Below, one piece after another: positions 9,890-18,608 of a DNA stretch of 64,000 nt; positions within the stretch are counted from its first letter, which is position 1, and each line of letters begins with the position of its first letter. Where the stretch lies: the NCBI RefSeq assembly GCF_000179775.1, contig NZ_AEEB01000017.1, forward strand, positions 558,001 through 622,000, written 5' to 3'. Source of the DNA: Ahrensia sp. R2A130. Its GTDB lineage: Bacteria > Pseudomonadota > Alphaproteobacteria > Rhizobiales > Rhizobiaceae. Under the pieces are notes generated by a model. It was given only the letters and a program-made list of their open reading frames with translations, was not told where the DNA came from and did no database searches. Made by a program: the position numbers and the translations under genes.

Positions 9890-10305
9890 GACCAGCCACA
9901 TCGCCAACGGATCGCGCCCATGCGTTGCGGTTGCGGCATATAGTGTTCGTGGATGAACAACATGTGCCGTTGGACATGGAGATCGATCATCATGATTCGA
10001 CCGATGCTCACCACTATCTCGGTTGGCAAAACAGCGAACCGGTTGCTGCCGCCCGCATCGTTATCTTTCCCAGCTACGCGAAGCTTCAGCGCATCGCTTT
10101 GATAAACGAGCATCGGGGCAAAGGTCTCGGCGGGGTAATGCTTCGACAACTGATCGAATTTGCCAGAACGCTGGCACCTGATTTACCGATAGCTCTGGAC
10201 GCACAAATTCAAGCGCGTGGTCTTTACGAAAAACAAGGTTTCGAAGCCCAAGGCGATGTTTTTGATGATGCTGGCATCGACCACATTCATATGCGGTTGC
10301 GTTAG
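9886..10305 (+). CDS. GNAT family N-acetyltransferase
   Basis: 139 residues if started at TTG 9886, which overlaps the previous stop. The fold is readable: a first helix with LRLRHIVFVDEQHVPLDME, the beta4 strand IALINEHRGKGLGGVMLRQL with the acetyl-CoA pyrophosphate loop (RGKGLG, about residues 79-84), and a C-terminal LYEKQGF. It resembles ElaA-like or YjcF-like small acetyltransferases. Substrate unknown. The frame remains open upstream without a good start, so the N-terminus could be somewhat longer. Confidence 0.8.
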   Translation: MRPATSPTDRAHALRLRHIVFVDEQHVPLDMEIDHHDSTDAHHYLGWQNSEPVAAARIVIFPSYAKLQRIALINEHRGKGLGGVMLRQLIEFARTLAPDLPIALDAQIQARGLYEKQGFEAQGDVFDDAGIDHIHMRLR

Positions 10306-10417
10306 TCACACCCTTGCCCGACCAATTGCAATTGTTCCGGCAATTGGCCCGTGTAAAAAAGACAACCAACCCCCATATCGAGTCGTCCAGCATCACCGCT
10401 GCGCGCGAGGCAACATC

Positions 10418-12286
10418 ATGTCTGGTCTCATCGACCGCATCCTAAGCTGGTTTGAAAACCGCATCGACCCGTTTCCACCGCAGGAACCGGAACAAGCCCC
10501 GCAAGGACTGCTTGCGTTTTGCTGGCATTATTCCAAAGACATTTGGCCCATTCTGGCAATCGTCAGCTTTTTGGGAGCATCGGTCGCGATGCTGGAAGTC
10601 ACTCTGTTCAGTTATCTCGGCAGTATCGTCGATTGGCTATCCACGGCCGATAGGGCCACTTTTCTGGAGCAGGAAAAGGGCACCCTCATCATGATGGGCT
10701 TGGTGACGCTGGTGCTTTTGCCAGTGGTTCACGTCCTGTGGTCGCTGGTTTTTCATCAGACGATTATGGGCAACTATCCCATGCGAATTCGCTGGCAGGC
10801 GCATAGGTATTTGCTGGGCCAGTCGATGCACTTCTATCAGGACGAGTTCGCCGGTCGTGTGGCGACGAAGGTCATGCAGACGGCACTTGGTGTGCGCGAA
10901 GCGGTGACGAAGGTGTTGGATATCTTCATCTACGTCATCGTTTATTTCATCAGCGCCGCTGTGCTCGTCGCATCATTTGATCTGCTGTTGCTGATGCCCT
11001 TCATCGTGTGGGTTGTCCTTTACGGTTTCGTGATGCGCTACTTTCTGCCGCGCATGGCGGAAGTGTCGAAGCGTCAGGCTGACGCCCGCTCCATGATGAC
11101 GGGCCGCGTCGTGGACAGCTACACGAATATCGGGACCGTGAAGCTTTTCGCCCACGCAGGGCGCGAAACCAGCTACGCGCGCGAATCTATGGACGATTTC
11201 CTGAAGACAGTTCATCCGCAAATGCGCCTGTCCACCGGCATGAACATGTCGCTCGACTTCTTGAACAACTTGCTCCTGTTCTCGGTCGGCGCAATCGCCA
11301 TTTGGCAATGGCTGGATGGGTCCGCGACTGTTGCTGCGGTCGCTGTCGCAGCTGCGGTCGTCACGCGCTTGTCTGGCATGTCCCACTGGGTGCTATGGGA
11401 AATGGCGGGATTGTTCGAATCCATAGGCATGGCCATCGACGGCATGAACACAATCGCGCAGCCACGCAGCGTCTTGGACAAGCCGGATGCAAAGGCGCTC
11501 ACCGTCAAAAAGGGTGAAGTCGCGTTCGATGAAGTGTCGTTCGAATACGATCGCCATGGGCGGATCATCAGAGACATGAACCTCACTATCGCACCGGGCG
11601 AGAAAATCGGCCTGATCGGGCGTTCAGGTGCGGGCAAAAGTACGCTGATGAACATCATGCTGCGCCTCTATGACATCAAAGGTGGCACGGTGCAGATCGA
11701 CGGTCAGGACATCACCGGCGTGACGCAGGAAAGTCTTCGTGCGCAGATCGCGGTGGTGACGCAGGATACCTCCTTGCTGCATCGTTCTGTGCGCGAAAAC
11801 ATCTCCTACGGCCGACCTGATGCGACCGATGAGCAAGTTGAAGCGGCGGCCCGAAAGGCCAATGCTCACGAGTTCATCATGGAGCTTCGCGACAATGACG
11901 GGCGCACCGGATACGATGCACAAGTGGGTGAGCGCGGTGTAAAATTGTCCGGCGGCCAACGCCAGCGCGTCGCCATCGCGCGGGTGTTCCTGAAGGACGC
12001 GCCGATCTTGATTCTAGACGAGGCAACGTCTGCCTTGGACTCGGAAGTCGAAGCGATCATTCAAGAGAAACTGTTTGAATTGATGGAAGGCAAGACAGTC
12101 CTCGCCATCGCCCATCGCCTGTCCACAATCGCTGATATGGACCGGCTGATCGTGCTCGATGGCGGGCAGATCGTGGAGCAGGGCACCCACGATGAGCTGG
12201 TGAAACAGAAGGGTCTCTACGCCTCGCTCTGGTCGCGCCAGTCCGGTGGTTTCATCGATACTGAATCCATCGAGACGACTAAGTAG
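10418..12286 (+). CDS. ABC transporter, fused permease/ATPase (exporter type)
   Basis: 622 residues from ATG 10418; the longer open frame upstream overlaps the GNAT gene in another phase and is not used. An N-terminal type I exporter membrane domain with about six helices (residues 35-310) is followed by an ATPase domain: Walker A GRSGAGKST (near 401), signature LSGGQRQRVAIAR (near 509), Walker B ILILDEATSALD (near 528) and the H-loop AIAHRLST. It belongs to the lipid/multidrug half-transporter (MsbA-like) group and would work as a homodimer. The substrate cannot be told. The following flavoprotein gene starts two bases after the stop. Confidence 0.9.
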   Translation: MSGLIDRILSWFENRIDPFPPQEPEQAPQGLLAFCWHYSKDIWPILAIVSFLGASVAMLEVTLFSYLGSIVDWLSTADRATFLEQEKGTLIMMGLVTLVLLPVVHVLWSLVFHQTIMGNYPMRIRWQAHRYLLGQSMHFYQDEFAGRVATKVMQTALGVREAVTKVLDIFIYVIVYFISAAVLVASFDLLLLMPFIVWVVLYGFVMRYFLPRMAEVSKRQADARSMMTGRVVDSYTNIGTVKLFAHAGRETSYARESMDDFLKTVHPQMRLSTGMNMSLDFLNNLLLFSVGAIAIWQWLDGSATVAAVAVAAAVVTRLSGMSHWVLWEMAGLFESIGMAIDGMNTIAQPRSVLDKPDAKALTVKKGEVAFDEVSFEYDRHGRIIRDMNLTIAPGEKIGLIGRSGAGKSTLMNIMLRLYDIKGGTVQIDGQDITGVTQESLRAQIAVVTQDTSLLHRSVRENISYGRPDATDEQVEAAARKANAHEFIMELRDNDGRTGYDAQVGERGVKLSGGQRQRVAIARVFLKDAPILILDEATSALDSEVEAIIQEKLFELMEGKTVLAIAHRLSTIADMDRLIVLDGGQIVEQGTHDELVKQKGLYASLWSRQSGGFIDTESIETTK

Positions 12287-12287
12287 A

Positions 12288-13463
12288 ATGGCAAAATACG
12301 ACGTCATCGTTTTGGGGGCAGGGGCAGCCGGTCTGATGGCCGCCGCGCGCGCAGGTCAACGTGGACGCAGCGTGCTGGTCGTAGATCATGCGGATTCACC
12401 GGGTAAGAAGATTCTCATAAGTGGCGGTGGTCGTTGCAATTTTACGAATATCAACACCCGCGCCGAGACCTTCATTTCTGCGAACAAGCATTTCGCGAAA
12501 TCGGCGCTTGCCCGCTACACCCCACGCGATTTTCTCGATCTCGTGGAGCGCTACGACATCGCTTGGCACGAGAAAACGCTGGGGCAACTGTTCTGCGACG
12601 GCTCCGCAAAACAGATAGTTGCGTTGCTTATGGAAGAGTGCCGAGTGGCGGGTGTCGAGTTCGCATTCGGCAGTGCTGCGGAGGCAGTCGAACGCACTGA
12701 TGACGGTTTCAAACTGATGCTGGCGGGCAAAGCCCATCAAACTTCAAGCCTCATCATCGCCACCGGTGGTCCATCCATACCCAAGATGGGCGCGAGCGAT
12801 TTCGCTTACAAACTTGCCAGACAATTCGGCTTGAAGGTCGTGGAGCCGCGCCCCGCGCTCGTGCCATTCACGCTGCCGAATGCCGACAGCTTATTCCGCG
12901 AATTATCCGGCGTTGCCACTGAGACCATCGCTACGGTGGGTAAGGCTGTTTTTCGCGAGGCATCGCTGTTCACCCATAAAGGTCTGTCAGGCCCAGCAAT
13001 GCTGCAGGTGTCGTCCTACTGGCGGCACGGCGAACCGGTGCATGTCAATTTGTTGCCGGACGTTACGTCACACGACTGGTTGATCGAGGAAAAGCACGCG
13101 GCGCCTAAAACCAAACCCGTTGCATTGCTGACCCGCCATTTACCGGAGCGCTTGGCGCAGGCACTCGTCACCAAATTGGCCTTGCCCGCTATGCTGGGCG
13201 ACTGCTCCGACAAAGCGTTGCGTCAGGCCGGTGAGCAACTCGCGAAATGGCCTTTCCTGCCCGATGGCACGGAAGGTTTTGCAAAAGCGGAAGTCACTGT
13301 GGGCGGCATATCTACGGCAGAATTGTCGTCCACCACGATGGAAGCTAAGCGTTGCCCGGGTCTGTACGTCATTGGCGAGGCGGTGGATGTGACCGGCTGG
13401 CTTGGTGGATACAATTTCCAGTGGGCATGGGCCTCGGGTGTTGCCGCGGGAAATGCCGCCTAA
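12288..13463 (+). CDS. NAD(P)/FAD-dependent oxidoreductase, HI0933/BaiN-like
   Basis: 391 residues from ATG 12288. The dinucleotide-binding motif GAGAAGLMAA is at about residues 9-18, followed by GKKILISGGGRCNFTN, the hallmark of the HI0933-like (TIGR00275/BaiN) flavoprotein family. The C-terminus has VTVGGISTAELSS and the closing FAD motif GLYVIGEAVDVTGWLGGYNFQWAWASG. The reaction is not defined for most family members. It overlaps the bciB 3' end by four bases in a convergent arrangement and marks the left border of the photosynthesis cluster. Probably cotranscribed with the ABC transporter. Confidence 0.9.
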   Translation: MAKYDVIVLGAGAAGLMAAARAGQRGRSVLVVDHADSPGKKILISGGGRCNFTNINTRAETFISANKHFAKSALARYTPRDFLDLVERYDIAWHEKTLGQLFCDGSAKQIVALLMEECRVAGVEFAFGSAAEAVERTDDGFKLMLAGKAHQTSSLIIATGGPSIPKMGASDFAYKLARQFGLKVVEPRPALVPFTLPNADSLFRELSGVATETIATVGKAVFREASLFTHKGLSGPAMLQVSSYWRHGEPVHVNLLPDVTSHDWLIEEKHAAPKTKPVALLTRHLPERLAQALVTKLALPAMLGDCSDKALRQAGEQLAKWPFLPDGTEGFAKAEVTVGGISTAELSSTTMEAKRCPGLYVIGEAVDVTGWLGGYNFQWAWASGVAAGNAA

Positions 13464-14704
13464 GCTGCCTTATCATCTGCTGGCTTCTCGTCCTTTTCGG
13501 GGACCAGCCCGTAGGGCGCGACCAGCTTCCATATATGGGCAGGCACCATCGACCGCATTTTCTTCGGCATCGCCGCGCGCAGATGCAGCACGGTTTCAAT
13601 CGCTTTCATCTCGACCCTCGTGCGCGCGAATTCCTGTCCCTTGGGGCCGATTTTCGGCATCATGAACGCCACTATTGGCCGAACCCAATCCGGCATCGCC
13701 CGTAGCGGTAGTCCGCCAGCGGCGCGTTCGACATTCGCCATGAACCCACGCACATGGCTCTCACGTTTGCCCTTTGATGCCACCGGTCCTGTGATGATCT
13801 TGTCGTCGAGATCAGCCAGCAATTCCTCCCCGCGTTCGTTGCGGACGATCAGCCACTGCTCGCCGGTACCGCCCATATAACCCACGGTGATGTCGGCCAG
13901 TCGGTTCGTGTAATCGACACAGGTGCGGCAGGTGAGGGGGAAGAAGTCTGAAGGCAATTTGGAAATCGGCAGTTTCAAAAATGGAATTTCGCGCTTCGTC
14001 CCATCATCGAAGCGCAACTCCACCTGATAGTCTGCGCGAAATTCCAGATAGGTAATCCGCTCAGGTCGGTCGTCGAGCAATTCGAGAAACGTGTGGAAAT
14101 TCTCGGTCGTGGTGTTGTCGGAACATGGCGTCCCAATCACGTAAAGCCGTTCAAGCCCTAGCTCCGCTTCCAGCTTCCGCAACGCGTGGATTTGGCAGGG
14201 AATGCCGATGACCGCGAGCCGTTTGTGGCCAGCTTCAAGAGCAGGCTCCAACAACGCCAGCAGCGGCGCATACCCCATTCGCATACCTCTGGCGCGGGTC
14301 ATATCTGCTGCATCAGTGATGAGTGCAGGTTTCGGTCGCCATTTATCGTCGTCGCTGGGCACCATCGCCAGAACGGCATCGACTTTGCCCTGTTCCAGCA
14401 GTTCTGCGGCAAGGCCGGTGGTGATTCCTGTCCACTGTGCGCCTTCCGCTGAATGCGCCATTCGTGCGCGCACGATGCGTTGATGGACGCCGAAATGAAC
14501 TTCGTCGGGCCGTTCGCTGGCCGCGCGCCCGTGGGCCACCATTTCGCTTTCTGCATATTCGGGTGCGATGAACTGGCAGGCGGTGCCGCATGCCGAAGGG
14601 TCAGCCATCCGCGACACGCCACAATCCGTGCAAAGCCGCCGCGGGACAGCGTCACGAAAGCCTTCCAAAGACGGCGGTTGGGTAAGGCGATCAGCACTCG
14701 ACAT
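13460..14704 (-). CDS. bciB: Divinyl (proto)chlorophyllide 8-vinyl reductase, F420-hydrogenase-beta type (BciB-like)
   Basis: 414 residues from ATG 14704; another ATG at 14722 is possible but lies within a PpsR-type site. A cysteine cluster CTDCGVSRMADPSACGTAC near the N-terminus and a second group (PLTCRTCVDYTNRLADI, about 280-296) fit two [4Fe-4S] clusters, with the FrhB-type flavin fold between them and VGYMGG after. The family includes F420 hydrogenase beta subunits, but the position between the cluster border and bchI, and the divergent shared operator, argue for BciB, which reduces the C8 vinyl group using reduced ferredoxin. No other 8-vinyl reductase (bchJ or bciA) is seen, although BchXYZ can also contribute this activity in some bacteria. 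Confidence 0.82.
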   Translation of the reverse strand: MSSADRLTQPPSLEGFRDAVPRRLCTDCGVSRMADPSACGTACQFIAPEYAESEMVAHGRAASERPDEVHFGVHQRIVRARMAHSAEGAQWTGITTGLAAELLEQGKVDAVLAMVPSDDDKWRPKPALITDAADMTRARGMRMGYAPLLALLEPALEAGHKRLAVIGIPCQIHALRKLEAELGLERLYVIGTPCSDNTTTENFHTFLELLDDRPERITYLEFRADYQVELRFDDGTKREIPFLKLPISKLPSDFFPLTCRTCVDYTNRLADITVGYMGGTGEQWLIVRNERGEELLADLDDKIITGPVASKGKRESHVRGFMANVERAAGGLPLRAMPDWVRPIVAFMMPKIGPKGQEFARTRVEMKAIETVLHLRAAMPKKMRSMVPAHIWKLVAPYGLVPEKDEKPADDKAA

Positions 14705-14716
14705 GTCCAATTCACT

Positions 14717-14754
14717 TGTCATAATGAAAAGACAGGTGTCAACGTCATCTGACG
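14717..14754. promoter_or_regulatory. Two PpsR/CrtJ-type operator sites between bciB and bchI
   Basis: Site 1 (14717-14734) is a perfect TGTC-N10-GACA palindrome. Site 2 (14737-14754) is TGTC-N10-GACG, one base off consensus. They start 20 bp apart, unlike the 26 bp seen at three other loci. They lie in the divergent region, so one repressor dimer pair could control both bciB and bchI-bchD-bchO. PpsR/CrtJ is known to bind TGT-N12-ACA in pairs. Binding here is inferred. Confidence 0.8.
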
Positions 14755-14792
14755 GCTGTGTTTGCGCGGCTAATTTCCATCGGGAGCAGTAA

Positions 14793-15854
14793 ATGTCAGC
14801 CGCAGCCGCAACAGCCAAGCGCATCGCCTATCCGTTTTCAGCCATTGTCGGGCAGGACAGCTTGAAACATGCGCTACTGTTGTCCGCCGTCGATCCCAGC
14901 CTTGGAGGCGTGCTGGCCTTGGGCGACCGCGGCACCGGGAAAACCACCGCCGTGCGCGGCTTGGCCAATCTGTTGCCACCCATCAAGGCGGTAAAGGATT
15001 GCCACTATCACTGCGATCCCGCTGTCACCGATGCGCTTTGCGAAATCTGCGCTGCGAACGCCGATTTAGCCAAACAAGGTACCCGCACAGTTGCCGTGCC
15101 GGTGGTCGATCTCCCCCTCGGAGCGACGGAAGACCGTGTGCTTGGCGCATTAGATATTGAACGTGCGCTTGTCGATGGCGAAAAGCAGTTTGAGCCCGGG
15201 CTGCTGGCGGATGCCAACCGTGGCTATCTTTATATCGACGAAGTGAATCTTCTCGAGGACCATTTGGTCGATGTCTTGCTGGACGTCGCTGCTTCCGGCT
15301 CCAACGTCGTTGAACGCGAGGGTCTATCGTTGCGCCACCCCGCACGGTTCGTCCTTGTTGGCTCCGGCAATCCTGAAGAAGGCGAATTGCGCCCGCAACT
15401 GCTCGACCGCTTCGGGCTGTCGGTGGATGTGGAAACACCAAAAGATCCCGCACAGCGGGTCGAGATCATTAAGCGCCGCGAGGCATTCGACGCAGACCGC
15501 GCGGCCTTCGCAAAGCGTTGGGCAAGCGCTGACGCGAAGAACCGCAAGCGCATTCTCACAGCTCGTGAAAAGCTACCGAACCTCGACGTTCCTGATGCCA
15601 CTCTGCTGCTGATTGCTGAAATCTGCATCGCACTCGGCACGGACGGTCTGCGCGGCGAACTCACCCTCATCAAAGCCGCCCGCGCCCACGCCGCGCTGGA
15701 GGGGGCCACATCTGTGGAACCTTCCCACGTGAGGGCGATGGCACCGCTCGCTCTAGGCCACCGCTTGCGCCGCAATCCGTTGGACGATGCCCGCGCCACT
15801 GTTCGCGTGGAGCGCATTCTGGACGATATCTTCGCTGCCCGCGAAGCCGCGTGA
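14793..15854 (+). CDS. bchI: Magnesium chelatase ATPase subunit I
   Basis: 353 residues. Walker A GDRGTGKT (44-51), Walker B with GYLYIDEVNLLEDH (about 147-160) and the sensor-type NPEEGELRPQLLDRFGL (about 194-210) are typical of BchI/ChlI. It forms AAA+ rings with BchD and drives Mg2+ insertion into protoporphyrin IX by BchH. The start ATG has GGGAGC upstream. The stop overlaps bchD by GTGA. The divergent region to bciB holds two PpsR-type sites, so repression by PpsR under oxygen is likely. Confidence 0.97.
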   Translation: MSAAAATAKRIAYPFSAIVGQDSLKHALLLSAVDPSLGGVLALGDRGTGKTTAVRGLANLLPPIKAVKDCHYHCDPAVTDALCEICAANADLAKQGTRTVAVPVVDLPLGATEDRVLGALDIERALVDGEKQFEPGLLADANRGYLYIDEVNLLEDHLVDVLLDVAASGSNVVEREGLSLRHPARFVLVGSGNPEEGELRPQLLDRFGLSVDVETPKDPAQRVEIIKRREAFDADRAAFAKRWASADAKNRKRILTAREKLPNLDVPDATLLLIAEICIALGTDGLRGELTLIKAARAHAALEGATSVEPSHVRAMAPLALGHRLRRNPLDDARATVRVERILDDIFAAREAA

Positions 15855-17650
15855 GGGCCGCAGTGCATTCCGTCCTGCCGGACATTCCCCGCCTTCCTGC
15901 ACCCCCGGAAGCCGAGGTCGCGCTTTGGGATGACGCGTGTCTGGCCGCTGATTTATTTGCCGCCATGGCTGCAGAAGGTCGGGTAGGAATTCGCATTCGC
16001 GCCTCTGCAGGGCCGGTTCGCGATGCATGGATGGCGCGTTTGGCTGCGCGCTTGGGCGAAACCCCAATACATCGTGTGCCGTCTGCTATTGCGCTGGACC
16101 GCCTGCTGGGCGGGCTTGATCTTGCGGCAACGCTGGAAACAGGGCGAACGGTTCTTGAAGAGGGGTTGCTCGCCAAGGCCGATGACGGCGTGCTCGTTTT
16201 GCAGTCGGCAGGCGCAACGGGAGAGACTGTTGCATCCATCTGCGCTGCATTTGACGATGGTTTCGTTCGTATCGAGCGCGATGGCGCAAGCCATATCGCA
16301 GCAAGCCGCTTTTCGCTGATTGTTTTCGATGAGTCGGAAGACGGTGATGAACCTATGGCAGAGGCCCTTACCGACCGCCTAGCGCTGCATATAGACCTGC
16401 GCCAGATCGGCATTCGCGCTCTAGACAGCGACCGTCTTCGCAGCGTTTCCAATGCTAGCGCAACAGCGCAGATTTCGGGTGAGCTCCTCGAAGCTATCGC
16501 TGCGATCCCACCCGGTTTTGGCCTCACGTCCCTACGCGTTTCGCTTCAGCTTGCCGCTGTGACGAGGGCAATTGCGGTTCATTCAGGACGAGCGGAAGCC
16601 ATAGGCAGCGATTTGGAAGTCGCTTGTAGGCTTTGTCTGATCAATCGGGCCACGATGTTGCCAGCTCCGCCCGAGACCGAACAGGAACAGCAGGAGGAGA
16701 CACCACCGCCGCCCCCGCCCGAACAGGAAAGCTCCGAACGGCCCGACAATGATGCCGACGACTGTGAGGTCGATCAGTTGCCGCCACTGGATATGGTGTT
16801 GGATGCGATCACGGCGCAACTGCCTGATGGCTTGCTCGAACAACTCATGGCCGCCCGCACCTCGAAAACCCGCTCCAAAGCCGAGACTGGCCGCGTGGGC
16901 AAAGCGCGGAAAGCGCTCGATCGTGGCCGCCCGCTGACCAGCCGGAAAGGACGTCCAGGTTCCGGCAATCGCCTCGATCTTATCGCGACGCTCCGCACCG
17001 CAGCCCCTTGGCAGAAGTTGCGTGCACGCGAAGACGATCCACGTCCAATCCAGATTCGTGCGGGTGATCTTCACGTGCGCCGCTACAAGGAAAAATCTGC
17101 AAGCAGCGTTATCTTCGCAGTAGATGCGTCCGGTTCGACAGCATTGAACCGGTTGGCGGAGGCCAAAGGCGCGGTGGAACTTCTGCTTGGCGAAAGCTAC
17201 GCGCGTCGCGATCACGTCGGCCTTATCTCGTTTCGCGGGCAGACGGCTGAAATGTTGCTGGCCCCCACACGCTCTCTCTTGCGGGCTAAACGCGCTCTTG
17301 CGGCTTTACCCGGCGGCGGCGGTACACCGTTGGCTGACGCGCTGCGCCTCGCGGCGGAAGCCTCACGCGATGAGCAGGATAAAGGCCGCACACCCACCAT
17401 CGTCATCATGACCGATGGCAGCGCAAACGTTGCGCTTGATGGGACCGGCGGCAGAAGCAGAGCGGGCGATGAGGCACTGGCCTCGGCTCACGCTTTCGCA
17501 ACGACTGGCGCTAACGCTGTGTTGCTAGACGTGGGTCGTCGCCCATCCGCTAAAGCCAAAGCGCTTGCGGAAGCCATGGCGGCAGCTTACGTGCCGATGC
17601 CATTCGCCAACGCGGCGACACTTAGCGCCGCCGTGCGCACCGCAAACTGA
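15851..17650 (+). CDS. bchD: Magnesium chelatase subunit D
   Basis: 599 residues, a normal length. The N-terminal third is an AAA+-like module with degenerate nucleotide motifs. An acidic, proline-rich linker (six consecutive prolines near residue 281) leads to the C-terminal integrin-I (VWA) domain with the MIDAS motif VDASGSTALNR (about 423-433) and LISFRGQTAE. It scaffolds the BchI ring and docks on BchH. The start is GTG, overlapping the bchI stop (GTGA), so translation is coupled. Confidence 0.96.
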   Translation: MRAAVHSVLPDIPRLPAPPEAEVALWDDACLAADLFAAMAAEGRVGIRIRASAGPVRDAWMARLAARLGETPIHRVPSAIALDRLLGGLDLAATLETGRTVLEEGLLAKADDGVLVLQSAGATGETVASICAAFDDGFVRIERDGASHIAASRFSLIVFDESEDGDEPMAEALTDRLALHIDLRQIGIRALDSDRLRSVSNASATAQISGELLEAIAAIPPGFGLTSLRVSLQLAAVTRAIAVHSGRAEAIGSDLEVACRLCLINRATMLPAPPETEQEQQEETPPPPPPEQESSERPDNDADDCEVDQLPPLDMVLDAITAQLPDGLLEQLMAARTSKTRSKAETGRVGKARKALDRGRPLTSRKGRPGSGNRLDLIATLRTAAPWQKLRAREDDPRPIQIRAGDLHVRRYKEKSASSVIFAVDASGSTALNRLAEAKGAVELLLGESYARRDHVGLISFRGQTAEMLLAPTRSLLRAKRALAALPGGGGTPLADALRLAAEASRDEQDKGRTPTIVIMTDGSANVALDGTGGRSRAGDEALASAHAFATTGANAVLLDVGRRPSAKAKALAEAMAAAYVPMPFANAATLSAAVRTAN

Positions 17651-17659
17651 GGCTGCATC

Positions 17660-18532
17660 TTGGATTGGAACCGACACAAGCGTGACTGGCCCCATGCCGA
17701 AGCCAGCCGTTTCGTGGTGTTGGACCGGCAGGCGTTCCACATTCAGGAACTATCCGGCCCGAAGAAAGCGCCGGTGGTCTTGTTGCTCCATGGCAGCGGT
17801 GCGACGACCCATTCTTATGCCGATATGATGCCGCATCTAACGCAGCATTACCGTGTCGTGGCGCTGGACCTTCCCGGTCACGGTTTCACGCAGCCCATGC
17901 CGGACAATCGTCCTACTTTGCCCAGCGTTGCTAGAAAGCTTGTCGCATTACTGGAAGGTGAAGACATCCAGCCGGCACTCATCGTCGGCCATAGCGCAGG
18001 CGCTGCGATTGCGGTGCAAATGCTCGGTCATCTTACTGAAGCACCGAGCGCGATCATCTCGATCAATGGGGCGTTTTTCCCGTTTCCGGGCCTAGCGAGT
18101 CACTTGTTTCCCGCTGCTGCGAAATTACTTTTCCTAAATCCATTCGTTCCGTGGGCTTTTTCTTTTGGCGCAGGCAGCACCCACAGGGTGGAACAATTGT
18201 TGAGTTCCACCGGTTCAAAAATCTCGCGCGAAGGCCTCGCGCGTTACCAAGCTGCTCTCATGTCACGCGCTCACGTGGAAGGCGCGTTGGCGATGATGGC
18301 GAATTGGGATTTGACCGATATGGAGGAGCGCTTGAAATCATTGCCGATTCCGCTCCATCAAATTATCGGCGCAAATGATGGGACTATCTCGCCGAACGCC
18401 GCACGCCGCGCTGGAAAATTATTGCCGCAAGGGCAGATTGAGGTCGTGCCGAATACTGGTCACCTCGTGCATGAGGAGCAGCCGGAACATGTGGCTGAAT
18501 TGATCCTGCAATTTGCGACTGCAGCCGCCTGA
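17660..18532 (+). CDS. bchO: Alpha/beta hydrolase, putative magnesium chelatase accessory protein
   Basis: 290 residues starting at TTG 17660 (MDWNRHKRDWPH, the usual BchO opening). The hydrolase fold is clear: oxyanion region LLHGSGATTHSY (about 43-54), nucleophile elbow GHSAGAA (110-116, Ser112) and a late histidine in NTGHLVHEE. BchO regularly follows bchI-bchD in purple bacteria; its reaction is not established. It lies nine bases after bchD and 42 bases before crtI, all in the same direction, so bchI-D-O-crtI-B may be one transcript with an internal operator. Confidence 0.93.
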   Translation: MDWNRHKRDWPHAEASRFVVLDRQAFHIQELSGPKKAPVVLLLHGSGATTHSYADMMPHLTQHYRVVALDLPGHGFTQPMPDNRPTLPSVARKLVALLEGEDIQPALIVGHSAGAAIAVQMLGHLTEAPSAIISINGAFFPFPGLASHLFPAAAKLLFLNPFVPWAFSFGAGSTHRVEQLLSSTGSKISREGLARYQAALMSRAHVEGALAMMANWDLTDMEERLKSLPIPLHQIIGANDGTISPNAARRAGKLLPQGQIEVVPNTGHLVHEEQPEHVAELILQFATAAA

Positions 18533-18565
18533 CGGCACTTGCCTCATTGGCTTCAATCAGCTTAC

Positions 18566-18608
18566 TGTCAGGCGATGAATACACATATCCTGTCAAGCAA
18601 CCTAGACA
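18566..18608. promoter_or_regulatory. Tandem PpsR-type sites overlapping the crtI start codon
   Basis: Site 1 (18566-18583) is TGTC-N10-TACA and contains the crtI ATG at 18575. Site 2 (18591-18608) is a perfect TGTC-N10-GACA and lies entirely in crtI codons 6-12. Starts are 25 bp apart. At bchC and bchG the promoter hexamers overlap the same kind of pair, but that layout here would put the transcription start after the ATG. The sites may instead act as a roadblock to read-through from bchIDO. Confidence 0.78.

Noticed and set aside
13460..14704. True coenzyme F420 hydrogenase beta subunit
   Set aside because: No other F420-dependent genes are present, and the gene is locked into the photosynthesis cluster with a PpsR-type operator; BciB is the better call.
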